The notes under the pieces were generated by a model. That model was not told the origin of the DNA and ran no database searches. It saw nothing but the letters and a program-made list of their open reading frames with translations. A stretch of DNA of 64,000 nucleotides from positions 47,978,732 to 48,042,731 of the forward strand of contig JAPXFY010000026.1 of NCBI GenBank assembly GCA_030674185.1, in the 5' to 3' direction. Source of the DNA: Monoplex corrugatus. Lineage: Eukaryota; Mollusca; Gastropoda; Littorinimorpha; Ranellidae. The first letter of the stretch is position 1. Every line of letters starts with the position of its first letter. Below are positions 1 to 50,088 of this stretch, in pieces. Made by a program: the position numbers and the translations under genes.

Positions 1-317
1 CCACCTGGTCAGAAGAAGATCGTCTGGGTGGAGTTAGGTCCGTCATCCTCTGCGCTGCCCACACCAGCGCCGCGCTTTGTCCCTGAAACTCTCTGTTGGT
101 CGTCATCCGGCACGGCATTTCCGGGCACACGCGCAGGCGCACCGGCTCCGGAAGTGGCGGCGTGTATCGGGTAGGGACCATCCACGTGATCAGTTTGGGG
201 CTCTGACCTTTGACATCGGGTCGTTGCAGGAAGGCCGAGGTGTCGAAATCCCAATGGAGGGTGAAGTCAGGGTTGAAGGGACTCGGGGGGATGGGGCCGG
301 GGAAGAAATCCCTGGAA
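1..317 (-). CDS. Exon 2 (partial) of a type II glycosyltransferase gene, probably GT10 alpha-1,3-fucosyltransferase
   Basis: Read on the minus strand, this stretch is open for about 105 codons behind a good acceptor (TGTGTTTCAG, bases 328-318 region). It shows a Pro-rich start (FFPGPIPPSPFNP), then KLITWMVP, two cysteines in VCPEMPCRMTTNREF, and LTPPRRSSSDQV at the window edge. Spaced Cys residues, a strand like CxITxDR, and a PPRR-x-x-Q motif before a Trp/Val-rich strand are typical of the N-terminal half of invertebrate GT10 fucosyltransferases, Golgi enzymes that transfer fucose from GDP-fucose to N-acetyllactosamine-type acceptors. The first base (317) completes the codon left open by exon 1, so the phases agree. 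The donor-binding C-terminal half would lie outside the window, so the family call rests on partial similarity judged by eye. Another Golgi glycosyltransferase or a sulfotransferase is possible. Confidence 0.55.
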
Positions 318-469
318 CTGAAACACAGGATCGTCAAAACGTTACCAAGAGTCTTCTGCCTGTACCGGCTACGTGCCATGATGAGAAATACGTCAGTGTT
401 TCTGTATGCCGTCAGTCACCCGTGTGAATTTTTATTTTTCAACTTAGTGGTTGTTTTTCTATGAACTAT

Positions 470-1030
470 TCTCTCTCGAGTTCAACTCACCGAGATCTAC
501 CAGCAATTATCTGGCAGACTCCTTCATCATCATCATCAAGTGCCCTGCCACATGGCGTTGGCGATCATGGCCCTCCATATGCATCTGTCCCTTGTTGCCG
601 CTAGCACATCTTCCACCCTCTCTGTCCTCAGCCACTCTGCAAGTCCGTCCAATAGTTTCTCCCTGGGTCTACCTGGTGCTCTCTTTCCCTCCAGCTTTCC
701 CGTTGTGACCAGGTGCTCCAAATCCCCTTTCCTCATAAAATGGCCTATAAATGTTGCTTGTCTTTTCCTAATTTCTTATGAATGATCTACTTGTGTCTGC
801 CTCCATCAAGACTGTCTCGTTTGTCTTCTTTACTGTCCATGGAACTCTCAACATTCTTCTTAGAAACCACATCTCGGCTGCCTCGATCTTGTTCTGGCTT
901 TGCTGGCAGACTCCCTAAGCCTGCAAATAACTCCATGCGCTGGCAACTGAGGTCTTGAAATGGGGAGGGGGAGTGAGTGATCTTTTTTTTAATGTTGCGA
1001 GCTGGGATTGAAACTCCCAAGTTCAAGGAG
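470..1030. repeat. Interspersed repeat family F, interrupted by a LINE
   Basis: Sequence on both sides of the LINE at 523-902 (an AGATCT..CAGCAATTATCTGGC stretch on the left, GCCTGCAAATAACTCC and GGTCTTGAAATGGGGA on the right) matches one continuous element at about 24330-24540. That copy serves as the uninterrupted reference. The family type is not recognised. It lies in the intron of the fucosyltransferase-like gene. Confidence 0.55.
523..902 (-). mobile_element. 5'-truncated RTE-like LINE with 12-bp target duplication
   Basis: This is the 3' end of the same RTE-like LINE found full-length at 8469-12352. It encodes the C-terminal motifs FIGHFMRKGDLEHL and GKRAPGRPR and ends in an ATGATG-type tail. 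CTGGCAGACTCC occurs directly on both sides (511-522 and 903-914), as expected for target-primed reverse transcription. It is clearly dead because of truncation. Confidence 0.85.
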
Positions 1031-1215
1031 ACTATAAGGGAAGTCACTGGCAGGTCTGGATGGAGCGCCTATGCAACTCTTCAAGTGCAATGTTTCCTAA
1101 CTGGAGAGATTCCATTCCCAGACAGTTAGGCTAAGATCACGTACCATGTAAAGTTGAGTCAAATTCTTTGCCTTTGATTTATTCAGTGTCTTCAGTTTGT
1201 TGTGGATTCTAACAG

Positions 1216-1578
1216 TTGATGACAAGATTGAGGCAACCGAAATGTGTTTCTAAGAAGAATGTTGAGAGTTCCATGGACGGCAAAGAAAACAAACGAGACA
1301 GTCTTGATGGAGGCAGACACAAGATCATTCATAAGGAAGATAAGGAAAACACAAGCAACATTTATAGGTCATTTTATGAGGAAAGGAAATTAGAGCACCT
1401 GGTCACAACAGGAAAGCTGGAGGGAAAGAGAGCACCAGGTAGACCCAGGGGGGAACTATTGGACGGACTTGCGGAGTGGATGAGGACAGAGGGTGGAAGA
1501 TGTGCTTGCGGCGACAAGGATAGATGCATATGGAGGGCCATGATCGCCAACGCCATGTGGCAGGGCACATGATGATGA
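1216..1578 (+). mobile_element. 5'-truncated RTE-like LINE fragment
   Basis: This is a plus-strand copy of the same LINE 3' end. It encodes SSMDGKENKRDSLDGG in a shifted frame and then KLEHLVTTGKLEGKRAPGRP, and terminates in GATGATGATG. Several codons are lost relative to the other copies. No clear target duplication was seen. Confidence 0.75.
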
Positions 1579-1755
1579 TGACTAGTTGGAAGGTTTTTTT
1601 TTTTCATGTTTCGGGGCGCGACACAGTCGCTGCCTTTTGGTTGAGTTACGTTTATATATTTGTAGTGTTTATCCTTGATTTGTGTGTTTCATCTCGTGCA
1701 TGGATGTTCATGATACAGTCAACGGCCGCACGTTTGAGTAAATGGCTTGAAATGC

Positions 1756-1758
<3 letters not shown>

Positions 1759-1846
<88 letters not shown>

Positions 1847-1975
1847 GTGTGTGTGTTTGTGTGTGTTTGTGTGTGTATGTGTGTGTGTGTGTGTGTATGT
1901 GTGTGTGTGTGTGTTGTGGTGTATGATGTGTGTGTGTTTGTGTGTGTTGGTGCATGTGTGTGTGTGTGGGGGGGG
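1759..1975. repeat. (TG)n microsatellite
   Basis: Pure TG for roughly the first 85 bp, then interrupted TG with TTG and TATG variants, ending in a G run. It generates long Cys-Val and His-Thr open frames that are not genes. Confidence 0.95.
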
Positions 1976-2009
1976 TTGGGTTGTGTGTTTCAAGTTGAAT
2001 GTTTGTACT

Positions 2010-2815
2010 TCTTCGTCTTCTTCTTTACTTTTTCCTCCTCTTCTTCTTCTTCTTCGTTTTCTTCTTCTTCTTCTTTTTCTTCTCCTTCTTATCTCTTCTT
2101 CTTGTTTTTTTTCTTTCTTGTTCTTCTTGTTCTTCTTCTTCCTCTTTTTCTTCTTCTTCTTCTTCTTCTTCTTCTTCTTCTTCTTCTTCTTCTTCTTCTT
2201 CTTCTTCTTCTTCTTTTCCTTTCCTTCTTCTTTTATTCATTATCTTCTTCTTCCTCTTCTTCCTTTTCTTATCATCATCATCTCGTCGTCGTTCGTCGTC
2301 ATCATCATCATCAGCAGCAGCAGCAGCAGCAGGATCTCACACATGCTGAAAACTGATTTTCTGTATCATGTCTTCTTCTTCTTCTTCTTCTTCTTCTTCT
2401 TCTTCTCTCCCTCCTTTTCCTTCTTCTTCTTCTTCTTCTTCTTCTTCTCCTCTCTTTTCCTTCTTCTTCTTTCTTCTTCTTCTTCTTCTCCTCCTCCTTT
2501 CCTTCTTCTTTTCTTCTTCTTCTTCTTTCTTCTCCTCTCCTCTGTTTTCCTTCCTATCTTTCTTCTTCTTCTTCTCTCCTCCTCTCCTTTTCCTTCTTCT
2601 TCTTCTTCTTCTTCTTCTTTCATCCTCCTCTTTTCCTTCTTCTTTCTTCTTCTTCTCCTCCTCCTTTTCTTCTTTTTCTTTTCTTCTTCTTCTTCTTCTC
2701 TCCTCCTCTCCTCCTTTCCTTCTTCTTCTTTTCTCTTCTTCTTCTTCTTCCTCTTCTTTCTCCTCTCCTCCTTTTCTTCTTCTTCTTTTCTTCTTTTTCT
2801 TCTTCTTCTTCTCGT
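2010..2815. repeat. 800-bp polypyrimidine/polypurine tract, mainly (TTC)n/(GAA)n
   Basis: Nearly uninterrupted C/T on the plus strand, with TTC blocks separated by TCC and TTTC variants. On the sense strand of the surrounding minus-strand intron it reads GAA. A block with CATCATCAGCAGCAG then GCTGAAAACTGATTTT occurs at about 2270-2360 and again at about 2826-2907, so the tract contains a tandem duplication with an offset near 547 bp. Confidence 0.95.
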
Positions 2816-2846
2816 ATTATCATATCATCGTCGTCGTCATCGTCAT

Positions 2847-2878
<32 letters not shown>

Positions 2879-3039
2879 GTATCTCGCACATGCTGAAAAC
2901 TGATTTTAGTACCATGTGTGTGGACAATAAACCAGTCTTGAGTGTTGAAGAGTCACCTGCCAAAAAAGCGTTGATATAAACTTGTTCTGGAAAACGTGTC
3001 ACAGTTTTATACTTATGCAAAGTTTTGTGGATCGCATAT

Positions 3040-3133
3040 GGCAGTAGTACGGTCTGGTGATGTGTGCTCGTGCGTGCGTATGAATATATGTTTGCGCATG
3101 CGTGAGCACACATCACAAGACTGTACTACTGCC
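3040..3133. repeat. 94-bp inverted repeat
   Basis: GGCAGTAGTAC at 3040 and GTACTACTGCC ending at 3133 head two arms of about 37 bp that match with a few mismatches (both contain GATGTGTGCTC). It may be a small foldback element. No flanking duplication was recognised. Confidence 0.7.
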
Positions 3134-3224
3134 ACACACGATCACAACACTGACAGTCGGAATGGGTTGCTGTACATATAAATCTTACATTATCGGTGAT
3201 TTGAATAGGATTGGGATGACACAC

Positions 3225-3425
3225 AGTGAGAGGGGGGGGGGGGGGGGCAAGTGTCCTCAGTTCTTTGTAGGGTCCAAGAGATGATGACTAAGATGGAAGA
3301 TGGAGGGGTGGTGGTAGCGCGTGCAGGAAAGAGAGAAGGGGGAGGGAGAGAGAGAGGGAGAGAGAGAGAGGGAGAGAGAGAGAGAGGGGAGGGAGAGAGA
3401 GAGAGAGAGAGAGACAGAGAGGTAT
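3225..3425. repeat. G run and (GA)n purine tract
   Basis: A run of about 16 G near 3231-3247, then GAGAGG and GAGA repeats from about 3325 to 3421. Low complexity, no gene. Confidence 0.9.
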
Positions 3426-3570
3426 TTATGATTCTGAAATTAAGATCTAACCACACAATGTGTGTATATGAGGACTTGCAATGATTTTTTAAAAGAAGTT
3501 ATAAAGTTTTGTTCCCCCTTCCCACCCCCGTCCTTCTGACAGATTGAGACTAAAGGCACGGATGAGTCCT

Positions 3571-3706
3571 GAGAGAGAGAGAGAGAGAGGGGGGGGGGGG
3601 AAGAGAGAGAGGGGAGAGAGACACACACAGAGAGAGGGGGACAGAAAGAGAAAGAGAGAGAGAGGGAAGAGAGAGAGGAGAAAGACACACACACACAGAG
3701 GGGGAC

Positions 3707-3804
<98 letters not shown>

Positions 3805-3925
3805 ATAGGCACAGAGAGACAAACGAAAAGAGAGAGACAGAGACGAGACACAGAGAAACGGAGAAAGACAAAGAAAGAAAGGGAGAGAGAACGCGGGACA
3901 GACAGACGGACAGACAGACAGACAT
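3571..3925. repeat. Compound (GA)n, (TA)n, (GACA)n array
   Basis: GA-rich sequence, then a TATA array at about 3703-3762, GA at 3766-3801, and CAGA repeats up to 3922. It ends only a few bases downstream, in transcript sense, of the exon 1 donor at 3931. Confidence 0.9.
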
Positions 3926-3931
3926 ACTTAC

Positions 3932-5174
3932 AACTGAGGCCAGTTATCACTAGTCTGGTACTGAGTAGACAAGGGAAGAGAGATCTTTTCCTTCCCGGTT
4001 GAAGACACTACTTTGACCTTGACATTGTCGCCTGCATCCCTCCTGAAATCCTCGAAGTTTTTAACACCAGTTATTACGTCATTCTTTCCTGCTCTTTTGA
4101 CGTCATTTTGTTCAACCAATGGGACGTCATTCTTTCCAGCCATTTTGACGTCACTCTGTTCAGCCCATTGGACGTCATTCTTTCTAGTCATTTTGACATC
4201 ATTCTCTCCAGCTTGCGAAGGGATATCAGCGTCCATTTCGCTTCCTCCAGTGTAGCCTGAAGAATACCTTTTCCATGGAACATTTCTAACACCATATTTG
4301 ATGGTTTTCTTTCCGGCTGGTTCGAGATCACTTTCTTCAGACTGCGAATTGACGTCATCGATGACGACGTCGCGGTGTTTTTCGTCACTCGCTTGGCTTC
4401 GTTTCCGTGAGTTATCTTCAATGTCACGATTTAAGTCATCCTCATCAGTGTTTGAATCAGAATCTATTGTGACGACATCCGGACTGCTGGTGTCTTCTGA
4501 AGAGCTTGTTCTCCATAATTCTTCATCGCCAGAATGGTTCTTGATTTCTGAAACGGTTTTGACTTCATCATTTTCAGGTCTCAAATAATGCTTTGCTACG
4601 AAGTCATCGTGGTTTTTGCCGTATCCTGCTTCTTCCGAAATGGTTCCAATATCAGTTTTGACGTCATTTTGTCCCGGTTCGAAATGAACATCTGTGATGA
4701 CAACATTACGGTGTTTGACGTCAGCTGCGGATTACTTTTCCTTGAAATATTTTCGTCCCTAGTTTGGATGTCGTTTCTAGCGATACTTTTGGCGTCATTA
4801 TGCCCTTGATGCAAACGGTCTAGAGTGATGACGACATGACGCTGTCTGACGTCACTGGCAGACCTGTCTCTCCCTGACAAGGTTTTAACGCCACTTTTAA
4901 CGTCACTGTCCACAGGCTGCAATTGAACGTCAGCAATGTCGTCATTGTGGTGGTACGTGACGTCATCAGGGACGGCATCAGAGAACTCGTGGCTTGTTGC
5001 GAAGGAGTTGTAGCTCTTAGAGTACGAAGACCGGCTCTGAAAATGATGATGATGATGGGGGGATGAAGAGGAAAGGTGGACATCATCAGAAACGTAGAAT
5101 TGGTAAATACAGATGAGCACGAAGGTTGCCAGGATCAAACCCTGGACGATATACACACCACGGTGCCTCATCAT
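3932..5174 (-). CDS. Exon 1 of the same gene: signal-anchor plus long acidic stem, with one apparent frameshift
   Basis: The first Met at 5174 gives MMRHRGVYIVQGLILATFVL, a five-residue cytoplasmic tail and a hydrophobic anchor of about 22 residues, as in type II Golgi enzymes. A Ser/His/Asp-rich stem follows, full of Asn-Asp-Val units (for example KMAGKNDV and KRAGKNDV near 4050-4200). The exon ends at a strong donor, GTAAGTATG at 3931-3923, leaving two bases of a codon that exon 2 completes. The 1243-nt length is one base short of the right phase. The upstream frame runs 5174 to about 4720, and the downstream frame is open from 4731 (just after a TAA at 4734-4732) to 3932. Both frames carry the same repeat style (RHVVIT above, RNVVIT below), so a one-base deletion near 4720-4731 is the simplest reading. 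It could be a sequencing error, a polymorphism or a real break. No microintron fits. Confidence 0.6.
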
Positions 5175-5212
5175 GAATTCTGCTCTTTCTTCGGTGCCAG
5201 AACACTCCACTT

Positions 5213-5220
5213 TTATATAA
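5213..5220 (-). promoter_or_regulatory. Candidate TATA box for the minus-strand gene
   Basis: The minus strand reads TATATAAAAG about 40 bp upstream of the ATG at 5174. If used, transcription would start around 5185, giving a very short leader. This fits only by spacing and match to the TATA consensus. Confidence 0.35.
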
Positions 5221-5880
5221 GTGATTCCTCTTTAAAATATGGACTGTTTGTGTTTAGTCCTCTACTGCATAAACTACAAACTCTTTCTGAGTGTGTATTA
5301 ACTTCCATCAGGATTATCTCACATGCTTTTTTATTATTATTATAAATAGAAGCTTTGTTTTCTAGACTTCCTATGTTATGAAAAATTCTCTCTTCCACTC
5401 GCTGTTACGTTTTTCAGTCTTGTTCAATCTTGAAGCTAAAACCGCATGGAATTTCAGAAGAAAAGATCAATTGCGGTATGCACATCTATTCAGTTTCTGT
5501 AATATCTCTAGATCTTCGCATCTATAAGAGCTGAATGTAGAACATGAAAGCAGATGACAAATAACACGCTAAGTTGACTCTAGAACATCACAATCTATTG
5601 GGTTTTTACTCTCCAGGCAAAAAAGAACTGTTCTCTACGTAGAACTTCTAGGCATGTATGTTCTGATCTTGGCACACCCATGTCACCCAAACCAAATCTG
5701 CTCCAGTATAATAGTAGCGCTTAATGTCCTATCTGGCACAATACCCGAGTGTCACCATGTTGATCTTAATTGCCAGTTTCAAATTTTGGGAACGAGTCTT
5801 GTTCAGTTACACCTTCCAGTCCACGCCTTGGTGTCTACTGTAATTATGTGTGGCCTGGTTCTACGTGTAGTCTGTGTTTC

Positions 5881-5893
5881 ACACACACACACG

Positions 5894-5964
<71 letters not shown>

Positions 5965-6595
5965 CCCCATCAAACCAGAATAATAATATGCTCATCCTTT
6001 GGATGATATGATTAACTGGGGCTCCCTGTGCAGCTTTGCACTTTGCGCGCATTAAAGATCCCACAGCAACAAAATAGATAACAACAACAACAATGGTAAT
6101 GATGATGATAACAGTAACAATAATAATGATAATGATGATGATACTAACAATAACAACAACAATAACAATGAATAATAATACTGATACTGATAATGATGAT
6201 GATGATGCACACCAACAACAATAATGACGATGATGATAGTAACAGCAATAATAAAAATGACAACAATAATAATAATAATAATAATAATAATGATAAATGA
6301 TACTACTACTACTACTACTCCAACAAATAATAATAAGGAGGACGACGACGACGACGACGACGACGACGATGACTACAACAACAAAACAACAACAAAAAAC
6401 AGAACAATAATGATAATAATGATGATGATGATGATGATGATGATGATAACAATGATAATAATAATAAAGCTGGTACAACAACAATTACTACTACTACTAC
6501 CACCACCACCACCACAACAAAAACTATTACTACTGCTGCAGCTGCAGCGCTGCTGCTGCTACTACTACTACTACTACTACTACTACTAAACTCAT
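5881..6595. repeat. (AC)n array followed by trinucleotide-rich DNA
   Basis: CA repeat at 5881-5963, a short SINE-like piece ending AGATCCCACAGCAACAAAA near 6073, then AAC, AAT, GAT, GAC, TAC and TGC trinucleotide blocks to 6590. It lies between the two divergent genes. No coding exon is seen in 5230-7860. Confidence 0.9.
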
Positions 6596-6719
6596 TCAAA
6601 TTTTTGTAGTGTTATTCTTCAATCATATAAAGACTCGCTGTGCATTCTAAGTTTACAAAGGATAGAGTGTGATACATACAGAAGCGTCAGAATATCAAAT
6701 ACATTCATACTTTCATCAC

Positions 6720-7000
6720 TTTCTGCCTTGCTGGTTCATTCACCTGTATGTGTTCGGTAAAGTCTTATGTACTTTCTTTTAGGACTGATAATTAGGTACA
6801 GGTATTCAGTGCGTTTTTGGCGCTAGGGAAATGAGATATGTGAAAGCAATTTTAGGTAATTCAGGCCTGTTTTTATGTATGCTATAGTGTCCTTAGTTAT
6901 GTTTAACTTTGTATTCAGGTAGGTTTTTTTGAATCCCTGTGTGATGAATTGGAGTGAGTGTTCAGCACCATGGGCATATCCTTAGATCATGTGCGCTGTA
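6720..7000 (+). mobile_element. SINE-like element A, partial copy
   Basis: Matches the middle of element A: a TTAGGACTGATAATTAGG-type block, GGGAAATGAGATATG, and GTGTGATGAATTGGAG. The reference copy is 56960-57467. Both ends are missing. Confidence 0.7.
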
Positions 7001-7143
7001 CTATGGCGACTTGCCACCCTCAGAGACGTCCATCCACATTTTACAATGAAAATTTCTGTTGTGACAACAGCAACACCAACAGTAAGTCAATCCAATCCAG
7101 TTGCACGATATTGTCTTGTATAAATTATTGTATTATATTTATT

Positions 7144-7320
7144 TAATATTATATTATATTATATTATATTATATTATATTATATTATATTATATTATATT
7201 ATATTATATTATATATTATATTAATTATGTTATATATGTTATATCATGTTATACGTGATGTGATGTTATGTTACGTTATTTTACGTTATGTCATGTACTG
7301 TATCGTATTGTATTCACATT
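7144..7320. repeat. (ATTAT)n array with degenerate flank
   Basis: Pentanucleotide ATATT/TTATA repeats at 7144-7222 grading into TTATG and TTACG variants. It lies in the intergenic region upstream of GTF2H4. Confidence 0.9.
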
Positions 7321-7489
7321 TTATTGTTATATATCTGATTATGTCAGTATTATACAATGAGGTATTAAGGTGATGAAACGTATTTATCGTGCGTAATTTA
7401 TTATATTGTGCAATCTCTTTCTTTCTCGTGAGATCAGTTTTCATTCACTGTCTTCAGAATGAAAGGAGAGAGAGAGAGAGAGAGGTGTG

Positions 7490-7527
<38 letters not shown>

Positions 7528-7683
7528 TGCGCTGGTGTGAAACTGCATGTTTCGAATATTAATAATTAGAAAGGATCTTTCCCACAGTTTTGTCCGTTTA
7601 TTCCTTTACGTATTCTTTAACCCTTGAACCATAAATCTTCCGGGGTTACCAGTTATCAAGGGGGGCCACTCTACAGTTTTTTT

Positions 7684-7692
7684 CCGGAAGTG
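7684..7692 (+). promoter_or_regulatory. Candidate ETS-type site in the GTF2H4 promoter
   Basis: CCGGAAGTG lies 175 bp upstream of the GTF2H4 ATG in non-repetitive sequence. ETS/GABP sites are common in TATA-less housekeeping promoters. No TATA box is seen between here and 7867. Confidence 0.35.
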
Positions 7693-7866
7693 CGTAAAGG
7701 GAACTAACTACATTTTCATTTTACCGTAACTCACACTTTTCTGAATTCGTGCTCATGTGAACGCTCGCTGTTCAAGAAGAAAAATTCAGACTAAGGAGCG
7801 ACGCCACCAGGGTCAGGTTGTGCGACAGGGGAGCTGGAGACTTGTGTTGGATTTGAGAGCAGAAGA

Positions 7867-47697
<39,831 letters not shown>

Positions 47698-48480
47698 ACA
47701 ACACGTTGGTTGGTTTGCTGCTGCTTTTTATTTCTGAGTCAGTTGTCTGGCTTAGTTGGTAGATCTGATGTTTCTGGATCATTTGGTAGATCTGATGTGT
47801 TAAGTACAATCCCAGTCCAAAACATCCAGATTTACCCCTTCACTGCCCAGATCTTGTGCTGGCTGAAGAAGTGTTGTGTTTCAGTATTAGCACATTATGG
47901 TGTGAAGTGCGTATGGAACTGTACGAGTGCGATGATTTCCTCTTGAACATATCAGAATAAGGTTTTGGGTTTGTGCAGGGTGGACTGCTTTGCCAACTCA
48001 TCACCGACAGGTTTGTAGGGAGTGGATATGGACCTGTCCAAATGCACCAAATCCTCCTGGAGGAAGTTGAAATCCCCTGTTCCAGGCAGTGTTGTACGAT
48101 ACATGCATTATCATACACGTTGTTGTAGTTGGAGGGGGGGGGGGGGGTTGCTTCCGTTTGCGTACTCGTGTCTTTGATGGGCAGTGAATTGCAGCCACAG
48201 GAAGCTTTATCATTGTTGCACATGTGTCTGTGTGCAGAATTTTTTTAACGTGTCAGATTGGACTCGACTTTTGCGCGAGATGAACAATTTTTGTTGTCAT
48301 GGGTTGTTTTATTGGTGCTATAGGTGTACTCTGCATGTGGGACCTTGGTTCAGGGTTTCTCCCCAAAGACTATGGCTGTGATCATGATACAAGGGCTGGT
48401 AGAGGGAGGTAAGGGAATAGGTTCCCTGCCCAACTGGGAATTAAATTCAGGACCTCTCACACCCAGTTGCTTTACCTCCA
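47698..48480. other. GTF2H4 3' flank, no gene recognised
   Basis: Presumably contains the 3' UTR, but I could not choose a polyadenylation site. It has a G run at 48135-48147 and tRNA-like SINE pieces from about 48400. Confidence 0.45.
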
Positions 48481-48499
48481 GCTCACCACTTCCGGCTGT

Positions 48500-48830
48500 G
48501 TCAGGGATAATAGGTATAGAGAACCTGACTGGTTCCTCCCCAGAGTGTGCTGCAGGCTCATTGAGAAAACTGAGACCAAACAGTGATGCCTCACCCACTT
48601 AATGGATGTGTCGTCAAGTATTGCTCAAATTTCCTGACCCAGCACTGCAGGTGTTGGTGTCTCTCAGGCCTGGTTGATGCCAGGGTAAGCGTGAAGTACA
48701 GCCCTGTCACACAGTCTAATCACACATGGAACTTCATAGCATCATGATCATCTTCGCCAGTGTCCTGTCACCATCAGCCATCATTGTGAAGATTGTTCTA
48801 CAGCCCTGATCTCATGGTTACCAGTTTTGG
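48500..48830 (+). mobile_element. SINE family C, partial
   Basis: GAGACCAAACAGTGATGCCT, CTCTCAGGCCTGGTTGATGC and GGAACTTCATAGCATCATGA match family C. The head is degraded. Confidence 0.7.
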
Positions 48831-48950
48831 TGTCGTCTACTACTTCCGTGACCAAGTTGAATTCAAGTTGGAGTGTTTGGGGTTGGTTGCTCATTGGAGC
48901 CGTCATTGAAAGACTGTGGTGGTGGTATTGAGTGATCACTGTCATTGTCA

Positions 48951-49130
48951 TTAACCTTTTGACCGTATCCACCAACTGCAGAAACTTAACCCTTTGCTTT
49001 GACTCCCTCACCCTATCCACCAGCTTCCTGCATTGTCAGCCATGCCAGGAAAGCAAAAACGTAACCATTTCTGTGGTGCGGAGTCAACCCTTAGTTTTTG
49101 CAGTTGGTGAATAGGGTGTGGGAGTCGAAC
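48951..49130. mobile_element. TTAA-type MITE, family B
   Basis: TTAACCTTTTGACC at the left and TTGGTGAATAGGGTGTGGGA at the right. The right TTAA is not retained. Confidence 0.65.
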
Positions 49131-49139
49131 TGGACTTAC

Positions 49140-49375
49140 TAGGCATTGTCCAACTTATTTGATGAGAACACAGGCACTGTTGAACACCATCAGTGACTCG
49201 GTGGCAGTGAAGGGTCTCCTCCGTTGAGTGGCTCCATAGCAGCTGAATATTTCTGGCTCCCATGGGCTTCCTGGTACTAGGACTTTGAATAAACTTGTGG
49301 TTGGTGGTGTGTTGTGGAGCCAGAATGAAGTGATGGAGGATCAACACCACTGTGATGGCACAGCAATTGGAACCA
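49140..49375 (+). mobile_element. Interspersed repeat family H
   Basis: Second copy of the family at 43260-43640, sharing the GAACACAGGCACTGTTGAAC and GGATCAACACCACTGTGATG blocks. Confidence 0.5.
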
Positions 49376-49844
49376 AAAAAAAGCATGTTGATGTGTATAC
49401 GAGGAGTGTGGAGTTCATTTTCTCTGTGGAAACAAAAAGGTGCTAAGCTTTACCAAGTCTCCCTTATCTTTTGTGTGATGATTTGTTTGCTGTCATTTGT
49501 GTTAAGATTTGTTTGTTGTCATTTGTGTTCAGATTTGGCTCCTTATGATGTGGAAATCAAGGGCAGTGTTTGTGAGAATGAAGATAGTGAGATAGTTATT
49601 TTAGTTGCTATTGCTTGTTAAGCCTAGCTTATGATGGGGGAAATAGACCAGTGTTTGTGTTGTCATGAGTCTGATCATAGATCAGTGTGATTAAGAACTA
49701 TCTAAAATTATTGAGTTTATTGTTGCCGTTACAATTTAGTTGCTGCCATGTGTTGGTCTGGTTTTTGTTTTTGTTTTTTTGGTGTAATTGTGAACATAAG
49801 ACAGTAAGAATAAGACAGATATAACAGTAAGACAGATATAAACC

Positions 49845-50088
49845 ATTTAAAATCCCCTGTGGGGACACCAGGGGCTCTTTTAGTATAAATAGTATCCCCA
49901 CCGTCTGGAAATTCTGTGCTAGAAATGTCCTCTTTCTCCGTCAGTCTCTTTGTTTCTGCCTTGTTCTTTTGCTTTCTGTCATTTTTTCCTATCATTTCTG
50001 CCTTGGTGGTCCATTCACCTGTATTTGTGTGATAAAGTCTCATGTACTTTCTCTTAGGATTGATAATTAGGTACATGTATTAAATGTA
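49845..50088 (+). mobile_element. SINE-like element A, 5' half (split copy)
   Basis: AAAATCCCCTGTGGGGACAC, TAGTATAAATAGTATCCCC and AGGATTGATAATTAGGTACA. The copy continues at 52816 after the insertion at 50089-52804. Confidence 0.85.

Noticed and set aside
1524..2903. 459-codon plus-strand open frame of Val-Cys, Phe and Ser runs
   Set aside because: It is a translation of TG and TTC arrays plus a LINE tail, with no non-repetitive coding stretch.
7092..7373. Open frame rich in Leu-Tyr-Ile in the ATTAT array
   Set aside because: Repeat translation without any unique coding sequence.
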